NCBI GenBank assembly: GCA_030490835.1
Contig: CM059971.1
Location: 26,839,817 to 26,903,816 of the forward strand
Origin: Annona cherimola
Lineage: Eukaryota > Streptophyta > Magnoliopsida > Magnoliales > Annonaceae
Length of the DNA stretch: 64,000 nt
Reading direction: 5' to 3'
The notes beneath the pieces are model-generated. The model did not search any database. It saw only the letters and a program-made list of their open reading frames with translations, and was not told the DNA's origin. Below are positions 34,021 to 44,867 of the stretch, piece by piece. The number at the start of each line of letters is the position of its first letter. Position 1 is the first letter of the stretch. Both the position numbers and the translations under genes were made by a program.

Positions 34021-34953
34021 ATGGCAGATATTTCTACCTCGGTAAGCACCATTGAGAAGCTAAACTATAATAACTATAATACTTGGTGTTTACGTATGCA
34101 GTTTTATCTGCTTGGTCAAGATCTGTGGGATATAGTTGGCGGCAATAATACTGCGCCACCCATAGATGACGAGGAATCAAAGAAGTGGAAGATAAAAGCT
34201 GGCAAAGCCATGTACGTGCTAACAGTAACTATTGAAGACGAGTTACTGCAGAAGATTAATGATGCTAAAACACCCAAGGATGCATGGGACACTCTCGCAG
34301 CACTATATACAAGGAAAAATGATGCAAAACTCCAGCAACTAGAAAATGAGTTGTTATCCATTTCGCAGAAAAATATGACGGTAAGTGAATATTTCTCCAA
34401 AATTAAATTTCTTTGTGGAGATATTTCAAAATTAGACCCAGAAAATTCGATCTCTGAGACTAGGATGAGGAGGATTATCATCCATGGCTTAAAACCAGAA
34501 TACCACGGGATTATCATTGCTACCCGTGGATGGGCCAAAGAATCAACTCTAACTGAGTTAGAAAATATATTGGCCAACCAAGAAGCTTTAGACAAGCAAA
34601 TGTCTAAAGTTTCGTTAAAAGATGAGGAGAATGCTCTCTTTAGCAAAAAGAGAGAATTCCAAAACAGAGATCGATTAGCTGCGAGGCCAAATGGAGGCAA
34701 CACAAGAAAGCAAGAGGGCAGCTGGCAAAGGAGGTAGCAAAGACAAAACTCACAGCAAGGGGGAGCTCGTCAAAATGGTGACAAAAGAGAAACCAAATTC
34801 CGACGGCAGAAGGACCAGTGTTACAACTGCGGCAAAAGAGGCCACTTTACTAGAGATTGCTGGTTCAAACGAATAGAGGGAAATATTGCGACCTCTATCC
34901 ATAATGAAGAAGAATGGGATCTTCAAGCATCCCTTGCAATGGAAGAGCTCTAA
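34021..34953 (+). pseudogene. Element D gag with two stops
   Basis: The ATG at 34021 (MADISTSVSTIEKLNYNNYN) is the best start and is matched in element E; upstream in-frame codons exist but lack an ATG. The UBN2-type gag domain covers about residues 10-180. The frame meets TAG at 34735, continues through a basic, Q-rich segment and a CCHC zinc knuckle (CYNCGKRGHFTRDC, about 34822-34863), then meets TAA at 34951 where E has a sense codon. Gag would form virus-like particles in the cytoplasm. Confidence 0.9.
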
Positions 34954-34956
34954 GAG

Positions 34957-36747
34957 ATGGCGGCACCTTGCATTATCAAGACAGAAGAGGAGACGACTCT
35001 CATATCAGTAAGTGAAAATTTAATAAACTATAATAATGATTGGATTGTCGATTCTGGATGTTCCAATCATATGACAGGAGACTATGAGAAGCTGACTAGA
35101 ACGTCTGAGTACAAAGGAGGACGAGTGGTCGTAACGGCTAACAACTCGAAGCTGCCCATCACCCATATCGGCAAAACTATGTTTACTCCTCGGTTCAGCT
35201 CACAGAAGGTACAATTGGAAAATGTGTTCCATGTACCAGGTATGAAGAAAAATTTATTATCTGTCTCACAACTCACCGCCTCTGGAAATTATGTGGTGTT
35301 TGGTCCAAGTGATGTAAGAGTATATCCTAAATTAAAAATAACAAATGAGCCGATCATGAAGGGGTTTCGGCTTGAGTCTGTCTATGTGATGTCTGCACAG
35401 ACAGCATACGTAGACAAGATAAGGAGAAATGAAACTGCAGATTTATGGCACGCGCGGCTGGGACATGTAAGCTATCATAAGCTGAAGCAGTTGATGAAAA
35501 AGTCTATGCTCAGAGGTCTTCCCCAACTCGAAGTTCAAGAAGATATGGTATGTGCCGGATGTCAGTTCGGAAAGGCACATCAACTACCGTATGAGGAGTC
35601 AAAATTTCGGACCAAGGTGCCTCTCGAGATAGTACACTCAGACGTATTTGGACGAGTGAAGCAACCATCCATTAGCGGCTACCAGTACATGATAACCTTC
35701 ATCGATGACTATTCAAGGTACGTCTGGGTTGATTTTATGAAAGAAAAATCTGAGGCATTCACTAAATTCAAAGAATTTAAGCAAAAAGTGGAAAGTGAAG
35801 TAGGTCGAAAAATACGATGCCTACGCACAGACAATGGGGGAGAGTATACGTCAGCTGAATTTTCAGAGTATCTACAAAAGTGTAAGATACGCCGACAGCT
35901 GACTTGCCCAAACACGCCACAACAGAATGGAGTGGCAGAAAGAAAAAATCGACACTTGGCAGAGATATGCAGAAGTATGCTGCAAGCCAAGAATGTGCCA
36001 CCTAAATTTTGGGCTGAATGCATGAAGACTGCTGCCCATGTCATAAATAGGCTTCCTCAACCTAGACTTGGGTATATTTCTCCTTTTGAGAAATTGTGGA
36101 GCATCAAACCAACGGTAAGTCATTTCCGTGTATTTGGATGCATTTGCTATGTGTTTGTTCCTGACCACCTCCGTAGTAAGTTCGATAAAAAGGTCATTCG
36201 CTGTATATTTGTTGGCTATGATAGCCAAAGAAAAGGTTGGAAATGTTGTGATCCAACCACAGGCCGATGCCATGTCTCACGAAATGTAATTTTCGATGAG
36301 GCATCATCTTGGTGGTCACCACAGGCAGTCTTATTACCTGACTCTAATGAAATGGAAGAACAATTAAAAGAAAGACTGCAGGAGCAAATCGAGCCAAGTC
36401 AAACCCAGTCAACAGAAGGGCCAATTGAGGAGGACGAACTCTCACCAAGTAGAGAGGAGTCCAAATCACTTGAATCAGATAGCCCATGGCAAACAGGGGT
36501 GCATCACAGGAGTATAGAAGAAGAAAGACCGAGCCAGATCGAAGAGTTCGATGAGCAAGAAATAGCAAGACCTATTCCACGGCGATCCAGCAGACAACGG
36601 AAGCCGAATCCAAAATATGCTAATGCAGCAGTGCTCGAAGCAATTGAAGAAGCGGAACCGGTTACGTACGAGGAAGCATCCCAGAGTCTATACTGGAGGA
36701 AGGCTATGGAAGAAGAAATTCAAGCCTTAAAGCAAAACGAGACATGA
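34957..36747 (+). pseudogene. Element D pol, protease and integrase part
   Basis: Open for 596 codons. The protease motif is [14 protein letters not shown] (residues about 30-43, catalytic D present). A GAG-pre-integrase domain follows, with [14 protein letters not shown]. The integrase carries [16 protein letters not shown] and [15 protein letters not shown] (D, D and E present). A linker of acidic and basic residues leads into the RT region. TGA at 36745 replaces the tryptophan of NETWDLVP. Confidence 0.93.
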
Positions 36748-38217
36748 GACCTGGTACCAAAACCGAGAGATGTGTAACCCATATCATGCAAATGGGTGTA
36801 CAAATTAAAGTTACGGCTTGATGGGTCAGTCGAAAGATATAAAGCTCGGCTGGTAGCACGTGGGTTTTCTCAGAAGTATGGGCTAGATTATGATGAAACA
36901 TTTAGCCTAGTGGCAAAGATTACAACAGTTCGAGTATTACTGGCACTTGCAGCTAGCAAGTCATGGAAGCTCTGGCAAATGGATGTCAAGAATGCATTTC
37001 TGCATGGCGAACTAGATCGAGAAATATATATGATGCAGCCCAAAGGGTTCGAGAGCACAACCCATCCAGAATACGTTTGCAAGCTGAAAAAGGCTTTATA
37101 TGGACTAAAGCAGGCGCCGAGAGCCTGGTATGGTAAGATTGCTGAATTCTTACTACAAAGTGGGTATTCTGTTGCACCAGCTGACTCAAGTCTATTTGTG
37201 AAAAATAAAAATGGAAAGCTAGCAATAGTGCTAGTATATGTGGATGATCTAATAATTACTGGTGATGATGAAAGAGAAATCAATCAAACCAAGGCCAATC
37301 TCTCAGTTCGTTTTCTGATGAAAGACCTTGGAGAATTGAAATATTTTCTTGGGCTAGAAGTTGAGCGTACAAAAGAAGGACTATTCCTATGTCAGCAGAA
37401 ATATGCTCAAGACTTATTAAAGAAGTATAGGCTACTTAATTGTAAGCCCATATCTACACCCATGGAGCCTAATACCAAGCTATGCTCACTAGAAGGTCAA
37501 GAGTTAGCAGACTCGACGATGTATCGGCAGCTAGTGGGTAGTTTAATCTACCTAACTCTTACACGACCAGATATAGCATTCGCTGTCAGCATAGCAAGTC
37601 GCTATATGGAGAAACCAAGGAAGCCGCATCTAGATGCAGTTTGACGCATACTAAGGTATGTAAAAGGAACTGTTAATCTTGGTCTCTTATATAAGAAGAA
37701 TACAATATGCGAATTAGCAGGGTATTGTGATGCTGATTATGCTGGAGACCATGATACGAGGAGATCAACCACTGGATATATATTTGCTCTCGGATCAGCG
37801 GTAGTCTCATGGTGTAGCAAGCGACAGCCGACTGTGTCTCTATCAACTACAGAAGCAGAGTATAGAGCAGCAGCTATGGCAGCACAAGAAACCAAGTGGC
37901 TGATGCAGCTCATGAAAGATCTACACCAGCCTACTGATTATTCAGTGCCCCTATACTGCGATAATGAATCTGCTATACGCTTAGCAGAGAATCCAGTATT
38001 CCATGCCAGAACTAAGCATGTCGAAGTACATTATCACTTTATACTAGAAAAAGTGCTAGATAGAGAAATCAGAATGAAGCACACCAACACAGAAGATCAA
38101 GTTGCAGATATATTTACCAAGGGGCTAACTAGAGTAAAGTTTGAAAAATTCAGAAGTCAGATGGGTGTGACAAACAGAATAGAGGCAAAGAAGAAAGTCG
38201 GTGTTGAGGGGGAGAAT
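36748..38217 (+). pseudogene. Element D pol, RT and RNase H part
   Basis: After stops at 36745 and 36775 the frame is open from 36796 to 37644. It holds RT motifs [27 protein letters not shown] and [14 protein letters not shown] (catalytic YVDD). TGA at 37642 replaces an arginine. RNase H follows to about 38218 with [17 protein letters not shown] and [10 protein letters not shown], ending VGVEGEN. In frame with the integrase part throughout, apart from the stops. Confidence 0.92.
38206..38217 (+). other. Element D polypurine tract
   Basis: GAGGGGGAGAAT sits immediately before the 3' LTR and would prime plus-strand synthesis. It overlaps the last codons of pol. Confidence 0.85.
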
Positions 38218-38654
38218 TAAAAAGTCATCACCGATGCCGTGCCGTATAAAAAAGGGCATCCAATAAAATATTTTATAAAAGACGAACGGTGCCTAATAAA
38301 ACAAAATCAAACGGTGCCGAAACCGTGCCGAATACTGCGCCGAATAAAACAAATGCGCCGAAGCGCCAGAATCGTCGCCCGCCGCACCCGTTCGCCTATA
38401 TAAGGGGCTAATGTTTCGAAACGAAGAAAGTGAAGATGAGCAGCAGGTGAGCGACGAAGGAGTGAAGGGTGTGTGTAGATTTGTGGGTGTTTTTTATGTG
38501 AGTTGGAGTGATTGTAAGGAAGGGAATATTTGTACGGGTAGTGCTAGTATTAAGAGTAGGAGCGTATAAAGTGTCCAAATTATTTTGGGTGTATTATTTG
38601 TTGTTTTATTTTTTATAAGCAATATTTTATTTTAAGAGCATCCAACTCTCAACA
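38218..38654 (+). repeat. Element D 3' LTR
   Basis: 437 bp, starting TAAAAAGTCATCACCG and ending CTCTCAACA. It differs from the 5' LTR by six single-base changes and one 6-bp indel. Confidence 0.95.
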
Positions 38655-38659
38655 GATGG

Positions 38660-39661
38660 CAGACATGATAACAAATATAAAGGAGCGGTTAGATAAGATT
38701 ACCAAAGAAAAGGCAGATTTCCATCTCCCAGCCAGTCCTGCGAGGATACAGTTTAAAACAAGGGAAGGGCTACGGCAGCTGGTCGGTTCTGTAAAAGATG
38801 AATTAGAAATCTTTGGTCGCCAAAAAGAAAAAGATCGGATAATAGAATCTTTATTGTCCGACGTTTCTAGCAGCAGAAGAAAATTTTCCGTTATTGCAAT
38901 AACTGGAATGGGAGGACAGGGTAAGACTACGCTTGCCCAGCTAGTCTACAATGACCAGACAGTAATATCAAAATTCGAGCTACGGGCGTGGGTTTGTGTA
39001 TCAGTAGATTTTGATGTCATCAGGCTTACCAAAGAAATTATAGAATCGGCAAGCGGAAGTTGCTGCTATCTGTCAAGCATTGACGCCTTGCAACGTCGCC
39101 TTCTCCAGATCTTGAATGGGAAATTTTTTTTATTGGTATTAGATGATGTGTGGAACGAAAATTTCAGCTACTGGGACCAATTACAAGGGCCATTTGCATC
39201 AGGAATGAAGGGCAGTACGATTGTTGTGACAACACGGAGCCGAGCAGCTTCAGATGTCATGCAGCCAAAATGCACTCACAGTTTGGAAGGTTTATCAGAG
39301 GAAGATTGCTGGGCATTGTTTAGAAGCCGAGCATTTGCGGATGATGATGAGGAGCATGTTAATGCGGATTATCCACGCTTGGTAGAAATCGGGAGGAAAT
39401 TGGTTAACAAATGCCAGGGTTCGCCGTTGGCAGCAAAAGCTTTGGGCGGGCTACTGTCTTGTACAAGGGATGAGAGAGAGTGGGAAAATGTATTGAAAAG
39501 CAAAACATGGAAGCTGCATGGAGCAGGTGGGGAGATATTACTGGCTCTTAGATTAAGTTATCAGCATCTGCCTACGCATCTAAAGCGCTGCTTCACATTT
39601 TGTTCTGTGTATCCAAAGGATCATCGATTTAAGCAGCAGGAATTAGTGAAGATGTGGATTG
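38660..39661 (+). pseudogene. NLR part 2: NB-ARC domain
   Basis: Open through its whole length. It continues from part 1 with ADMITNIKERLDKITKEK and then carries ATPase motifs in order: P-loop GMGGQGKTTLAQLV (38905 on), RNBS-A FELRAWVCVSVDF, kinase-2 LVLDDVWNE (39136 on; the W marks the non-TIR class), RNBS-B GSTIVVTTRS, RNBS-C LEGLSEEDCWALF, a GLPL-type CQGSPLAAKALGGLL in which the leucine is serine, and RNBS-D CFTFCSVYPKD. It ends LVKMWI at element E, where GATTG (39657-39661) is the target duplication. Confidence 0.95.
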
Positions 39662-40097
39662 TGTTGAGAGTTGGATGCTCTTAAAATAAAATATTGCTTA
39701 TAAAAAATACAACAACAAATAATACACCCAAAATAATGTGGACACTTTATACGCTCCTACTCTTAATACTAGCACTACCCGTACAAATATTCCCTTCCTT
39801 ACAATCACTCCAACTCACATAAAAAACACCCACAAATCTACGCACACCCTTCACTCCTTCGTCGCTCACCTGCTGCTCATCTTCACTTTCTTCGTTTCGA
39901 AACATTAGCCCTTATATAGGCGAACGGGTGCGGCGGGCGACGATTCTGGCGCTTCGGCGCATTTGTTTTATTCGGCATAGTATTCGGCACGGTTTCGGCG
40001 CCGTTTGATTTTGTTTTATTAGGCACCGTTCGTCTTTTATAAAATATTTTATTGGATGCCCTTTTTTATACGGCACGGCATCGGTGCTGACTTTTTA
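39662..40097 (-). repeat. Element E 3' LTR
   Basis: 436 bp. In + strand orientation it starts TGTTGAGAGTTGG and ends GCTGACTTTTTA. The polypurine tract (minus strand GCTGAGGGGGAGAAT) lies at 40098-40112. Confidence 0.95.
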
Positions 40098-40186
40098 ATT
40101 CTCCCCCTCAGCACCGACTTTCTTCTTTGCCTCTATTCTGTTTGTCACACCCATCTGACTTCTGAATTTTTTAAACTTTACTCTAG

Positions 40187-43057
40187 TTAGCCCCTTGGTA
40201 AATATATCTGCAACTTGATCTTCATTCTGATTTCTCTATCTAGCACTTTTTCTCGTATAAAGTGATAATGTACTTCGACATGCTTAGTTCTGGCATGGAA
40301 TACTGGATTCTCTGCTAAGCGTATAGGAGATTCATTATCGCAGTATAGGGGCACTGAATAATCAGTAGGCTGGTGTAGATCTTTCATGAGCTGCATCAGC
40401 CACTTGGTTTCTTGTGCTGCCATAGCTGCTGCTCTATACTCTGCTTCTGTAGTTGATAGAGACACAGTCGGCTGTCGCTTGCTACACCATGAGACTACCG
40501 CTGATCCGAGAGCAAATATATATCCAGTGGTTGATCTCCTCGTATCATGGTCTCCAGCATAATCAGCATCACAATACCCTGCTAATTCGCATATTGTATT
40601 CTTCTTATATAAGGGACCAAGATTAACAGTTCCTTTTACATACCTTAGTATGCGTCGAACTGCATCTAGATGCGGCTTCCTTGGTTTCTTCATATAGCGA
40701 CTTGCTATGCTGACAGCGAATGCTATATCTGGTCGTGTAAGAGTTAGGTAGATTAAACTACCCACTAGCTGCCGATACATCGTCGAGTCTGCTAACTCTT
40801 GACCTTCGAGTGAGCATAGCTTGGTATTAGGCTCCATGGGTGTAGATATGGGCTTACAATTAAGTAGCCCATACTTCTTTAATAAGTCTTGAGCATATTT
40901 CTGCTGATATAGGAATAGTCCTTCTTTTGTACGCTCAACTTCTAGCCCAAGAAAATATTTCAATTCTCCAAGGTCTTTCATCAGAAAACGAACTGAGAGA
41001 TTGGTCTTGGTTTGATTGATTTCTCTTTCATCATCACCAGTAATTATTAGATCATCCACATATACTAGCACTATTGCTAGCTTTCCATTTTTATTTTTCA
41101 CAAATAGACTTGAGTCAGCTGGTGCAACAGAATACCCACTTTGTAGTAAGAATTCAGCAATCTTACCATACCAGGCTCTCGGCGCCTGCTTTAGTCCATA
41201 TAAAGCCTTTTTCAGCTTGCAAACGTATTCTGGATGGGTTGTGCTCTCGAACCCTTTGGGCTGCATCATATATATTTCTCGATCTAGTTCGCCATGCAGA
41301 AATGCATTCTTGACATCCATTTGCCAGAGCTTCCATGACTTGCTAGCTGCAAGTGCCAGTAATACTCGAACTGTTGTAATCTTTGCCACTAGGCTAAATG
41401 TTTCATCATAATCTAGCCCATACTTCTGAGAAAACCCACGTGCTACCAGCCGAGCTTTATATCTTTCGACTGACCCATCAAGCCGTAACTTTAATTTGTA
41501 CACCCATTTGCATGATATGGGTTGCACATCTCTCGATTTTGGTACCAGGTCCCATGTCTCATTTTGCTTTAAGGCTTGAATTTCTTCTTCCATAGCCTTT
41601 CTCCAGTATAGACTCTGGGATGCTTCTTCGTACGTAACCGGTTCCGCTTCTTCAGTTGCTTCGGGCACTGCTGCATTAGCATATTTTGGATTCGGCTTCC
41701 GTTGTCTGCTGGATCGCCGTGGAATAGGTCTTGCTATTTCTTGCTCATCGAACTCTTCGATCTGGCTCGGTCTTTCTTCTTCTATACTCCTGTGATGCAC
41801 CCCTGTTTGCCATGGGCTATCTGATTCAGGTGATTTGGACTCCTCTCTACTTGGTGAGAGTTCGTCCTCCTCAATTGGCCCTTCTGTTGACTGGGTTTGA
41901 CTTGGCTCGATTTGCTCCTGCAGTCTTTCTTTTAATTGTTCTTCCATTTCATTAGAGTCAGGTAATAAGACTGCCTGTGGTGACCACCAAGATGATGCCT
42001 CATCGAAAATTACATTTCGTGAGACATGGCATCGGCCTGTGGTTGGATCACAACATTTCCAACCTTTTCTTTGGCTATCATAGCCAACAAATATACAGCG
42101 AATGGCCTTTTTATCGAACTTACTACGGAGGTGGTCAGGAACAAACATATAGCAAATGCATCCAAACACACGGAAATGACTTACCGTTGGTTTGATGCTC
42201 CACAATTTCTCAAAAGGAGAAATATACCCAAGTCTAGGTTGAGGAAGCCTATTTATGACATGGGCAGCAGTCTTCATGCATTCAGCCCAAAATTTAGGTG
42301 GCACATTCTTGGCATGCAGCATACTTCTGCATATCTCTGCCAAGTGTCGATTTTTTCTTTCTGCCACTCCATTCTGTTGTGGCGTGTTTGGGCAAGTCAG
42401 CTGTCGGCGTATCTTACACTTTTGTAGATACTCTGAAAATTCAGCTGACGTATACTCTCCCCCATTGTCTGTGCGCAGGCATCGTATTTTTCGGCCTACT
42501 TCACTTTCCACTTTTTGCTTAAATTCTTTGAATTTAGTGAACACCTCAGATTTTTCTTTCATAAAATCAACCCAGACGTACCTTGAATAGTCATCGATGA
42601 AGGTTATCATGTACTGGTAGCCGCTAATGGATGGCTGCTTCACTCGTCCAAATACGTCTGAGTGTACTATCTCGAGAGGCACCTTGGTCCGAAATTTTGA
42701 CTCCTCATACGGTAGTTGATGTGCCTTTCCGAACTGACATCCGGCACATACCGTATCTTCTTGAACTTCGAGTTGGGGAAGACCTCTGAGCATAGACTTT
42801 TTCATCAACTGCTTCAGCTTATGATAGCTTACATGTCCCAGTCGCGCGTGCCATAAATCTGCAGTTTCATTTCTCCTTGCCTTGTCTACGTATGCTGTCT
42901 GTGCAGACATCATATAGACAGACTCAAGCCGACGCCCCTTCATGATCGACTCATTTGTTATTTTTAATTTAGGATATACTCTTACAAAACTTGGACCAAA
43001 CACCACATAATTTCTAGAGGCGGTGAGTTGTGAGACAGATAATAAATTTTTCTTCAT
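40187..43057 (-). pseudogene. Element E pol (integrase, RT, RNase H), 956 codons, displaced frame
   Basis: A long open frame from [11 protein letters not shown]. It covers the GAG-pre-integrase region ([14 protein letters not shown]), integrase ([21 protein letters not shown]), RT ([25 protein letters not shown]) and RNase H ([25 protein letters not shown], where D has SAIRLA). The frame was once continuous with gag-protease; a missing G at about 43056 (ccagtatg where D has ccaggtatg) separates them. A 16-bp deletion near 40222 removes part of the conserved tail and gives an abnormal C-terminus ([11 protein letters not shown]). The ATG at 43057 is internal, not a natural start. Confidence 0.92.
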
Positions 43058-44277
43058 ACTGGTACATGGAACACATTTTCCAATTGTACCTTCTGTGAGC
43101 TGAACCGAGGAGTAAACATAGTTTTGCCGATATGGGTGATGGGCAGCTTCGAGTTGTTAGCCGTTACGACCACTCGTCCTCCTTTGTACTCAGACGTGCT
43201 AGTCAGCTTCTCATAGTCTCCTGTCATATGATTGGAACATCCAGAATCGACAATCCAATCATTATTATAGTTTATTAAATTTTCACTTACTGATATGAGA
43301 GCCGTCTCCTCTTCTGTCTTGATAATGCAAGGTGCCGCCATCTCTTGGAGCTCTTCCATTGCAAGGGATGCTTGAAGATCCCATTCTTCTTCATTATGGA
43401 TAGAGGTCGCAGTATTTTCCTCTATTCGCTTGAACCAGCAATCTCTAGCAAAGTGGCCTCTTTTGCCGCAGTTGTAACACTGGTCCTTCTGCCGTCGGAA
43501 TTTGGTTTCTCTTTTGTCACCATTTTGACGAGCTCCCCCTTGCTGTGAGCTTTGTCTTTGCTGCCTCCTTTGCCAGCTGCCCTCTTGCTTTCTTGTGTTG
43601 CCTCCATTTGGCCTCGCAGCTAATCGATCTCTGTTTTGGAATTCTCTCTTTTTGCTAAAGAGAGCATTCTCCTCATCTTTTAACGAAACTTTAGACATTT
43701 GCTTGTCTAAAGCTTCTTGGTTGGCCAATATATTTTCTAACTCAGTTAGAGTTGATTCTTTGGCCCATCCACGGGTAGCAATGATAATCCCGTGGTATTC
43801 TGGTTTTAAGCCATGGATGATAATCCTCCTCATCCTAGTCTCAGAGATCGAATTTTTTGGGTCTAATTTTGAAATATCTCCACAAAGAAATTTAATTTTG
43901 GAGAAATATTCACTTACCGTCATATTTTTCTGCGAAATGGATAACAACTCATTTTCTAGTTGCTGGAGTTTTGCATCATTTTTCCTTGTATATAGTGCTG
44001 CGAGAGTGTCCCATGCATCCTTGGGTGTTTTAGCATCCTTAATCTTCTGCAGTAACTCGTCTTCAATAGTTACTGTTAGCACGTACATGGCTTTGCCAGC
44101 TTTTATCTTCCACTTCTTTGATTCCTCGTCATCTATAGGTGGCGCAGTATTATTGCCGCCAACTATATCCCACAGATCTTGACCAAGCAGATAAAACTGC
44201 ATACGCAAACACCAAGTATTATAGTTATTATAGTTTAGCTTCTCAATGGTGCTTACCGAGGTAGAAATATCTGCCAT
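43054..44277 (-). pseudogene. Element E gag and protease, 407 codons, intact up to the frameshift
   Basis: The ATG at 44277 (MADISTSVSTIEK) is chosen; further upstream the frame has only non-ATG codons. Parts in order: UBN2-type gag, basic Q/R-rich segment, zinc knuckle CYNCGKRGHFARDC, protease with [14 protein letters not shown] and a following ITHIGKTMF. It ends FHVPV because of the 1-nt deletion, and overlaps the pol frame by 4 bases. Unlike D it has no internal stop, so gag and protease could still be translated. Confidence 0.92.
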
Positions 44278-44410
44278 CGTGACTTGGTATGCCCAGCACT
44301 TTGCCAAGTAAGCTGGTTTTAGCTCAACAGTCCTAGACTGCGCACGTGCAGAATCTCTTCGTACTTTGTCTTGCTAGCGTAGCCTTCACGAACCACGGTC
44401 CCCGACCCTT

Positions 44411-44425
44411 GGCTCTGATACCACT
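44411..44425 (-). promoter_or_regulatory. Element E primer-binding site (tRNA-iMet)
   Basis: Minus strand AGTGGTATCAGAGCC lies directly after the 5' LTR. It is identical to D's site. Confidence 0.9.
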
Positions 44426-44862
44426 TGTTGAGAGTTGGATGCTCTTAAAATAAAATATTGCTTATAAAAAATACAACAACAAATAATACACCCAAAATAA
44501 TTTGGACACTTTATACGCTCCTACTCTTAATACTAGCACTACCCGTACAAATATTCCCTTCCTTACGATCACTCCAACTCACATAAAAAACACCCACAAA
44601 TCTACACACACCCTTCACTCCTTCATCGCTCGCCTGCTGCTTATCTTCACTTTCTTCGTTTCGAAATATTAGCCCCTTATATAGGCGAACAGGTGGGGCG
44701 GGCGACGATTCTGGCGCTTCGGCGCATTTGTTTTATTCGGCGCAGTATTCGGCACGGTTTCGGCGCCGTTTGATTTTGTTTTATTAGGCACCGTTCGTCT
44801 TTTATAAAATATTTTATTGGATGCCCTTTTTTATACGGCACGACATCGGTGCTGACTTTTTA
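44426..44862 (-). repeat. Element E 5' LTR
   Basis: 437 bp. The minus-strand TATATAAGG box lies at about 44676-44684. It differs from the 3' LTR at 12 positions plus one single-base indel. Confidence 0.95.
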
Positions 44863-44867
44863 GATTG

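Larger units (their letters stand above)
33430..38654 (+). mobile_element. Element D: Ty1/copia retrotransposon, near full length, inserted in the NLR
   Basis: 5225 bp, with 5' LTR 33430-33872, primer site, gag-pol, polypurine tract and 3' LTR 38218-38654. The target duplication GATGG lies at 33425-33429 and 38655-38659. In pol, protease-integrase comes before RT-RNase H, the copia order. It carries five in-frame stops (34735, 34951, 36745, 36775, 37642), several of them C-to-T or G-to-A type changes relative to element E. The LTRs differ by 6 substitutions and one 6-bp indel over about 437 aligned bases, so it is a young insertion. It is not coding-competent but could be mobilised in trans if transcribed. 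Confidence 0.95.
39662..44862 (-). mobile_element. Element E: Ty1/copia retrotransposon, same family as D, opposite orientation
   Basis: 5201 bp, with LTRs at 39662-40097 (3') and 44426-44862 (5'). The target duplication GATTG lies at 39657-39661 and 44863-44867. Its coding region is nearly identical to D's at protein level. Only two coding lesions are evident: a 1-nt deletion at about 43056, which splits gag-pol into two frames, and a 16-bp deletion near 40222, which shifts the last codons. The LTRs differ by 12 substitutions and one 1-bp indel, about twice D's divergence. Confidence 0.95.

Noticed and set aside
34116..34703. 195-codon minus-strand ORF inside element D
   Set aside because: It is the antisense shadow of gag. 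The same shadow appears antisense to element E at 43595-44182.
35709..36273. Minus-strand ORFs of 111 and 133 codons in element D, with equals in element E
   Set aside because: Antisense of the integrase coding region. Their conservation follows from conservation of pol.
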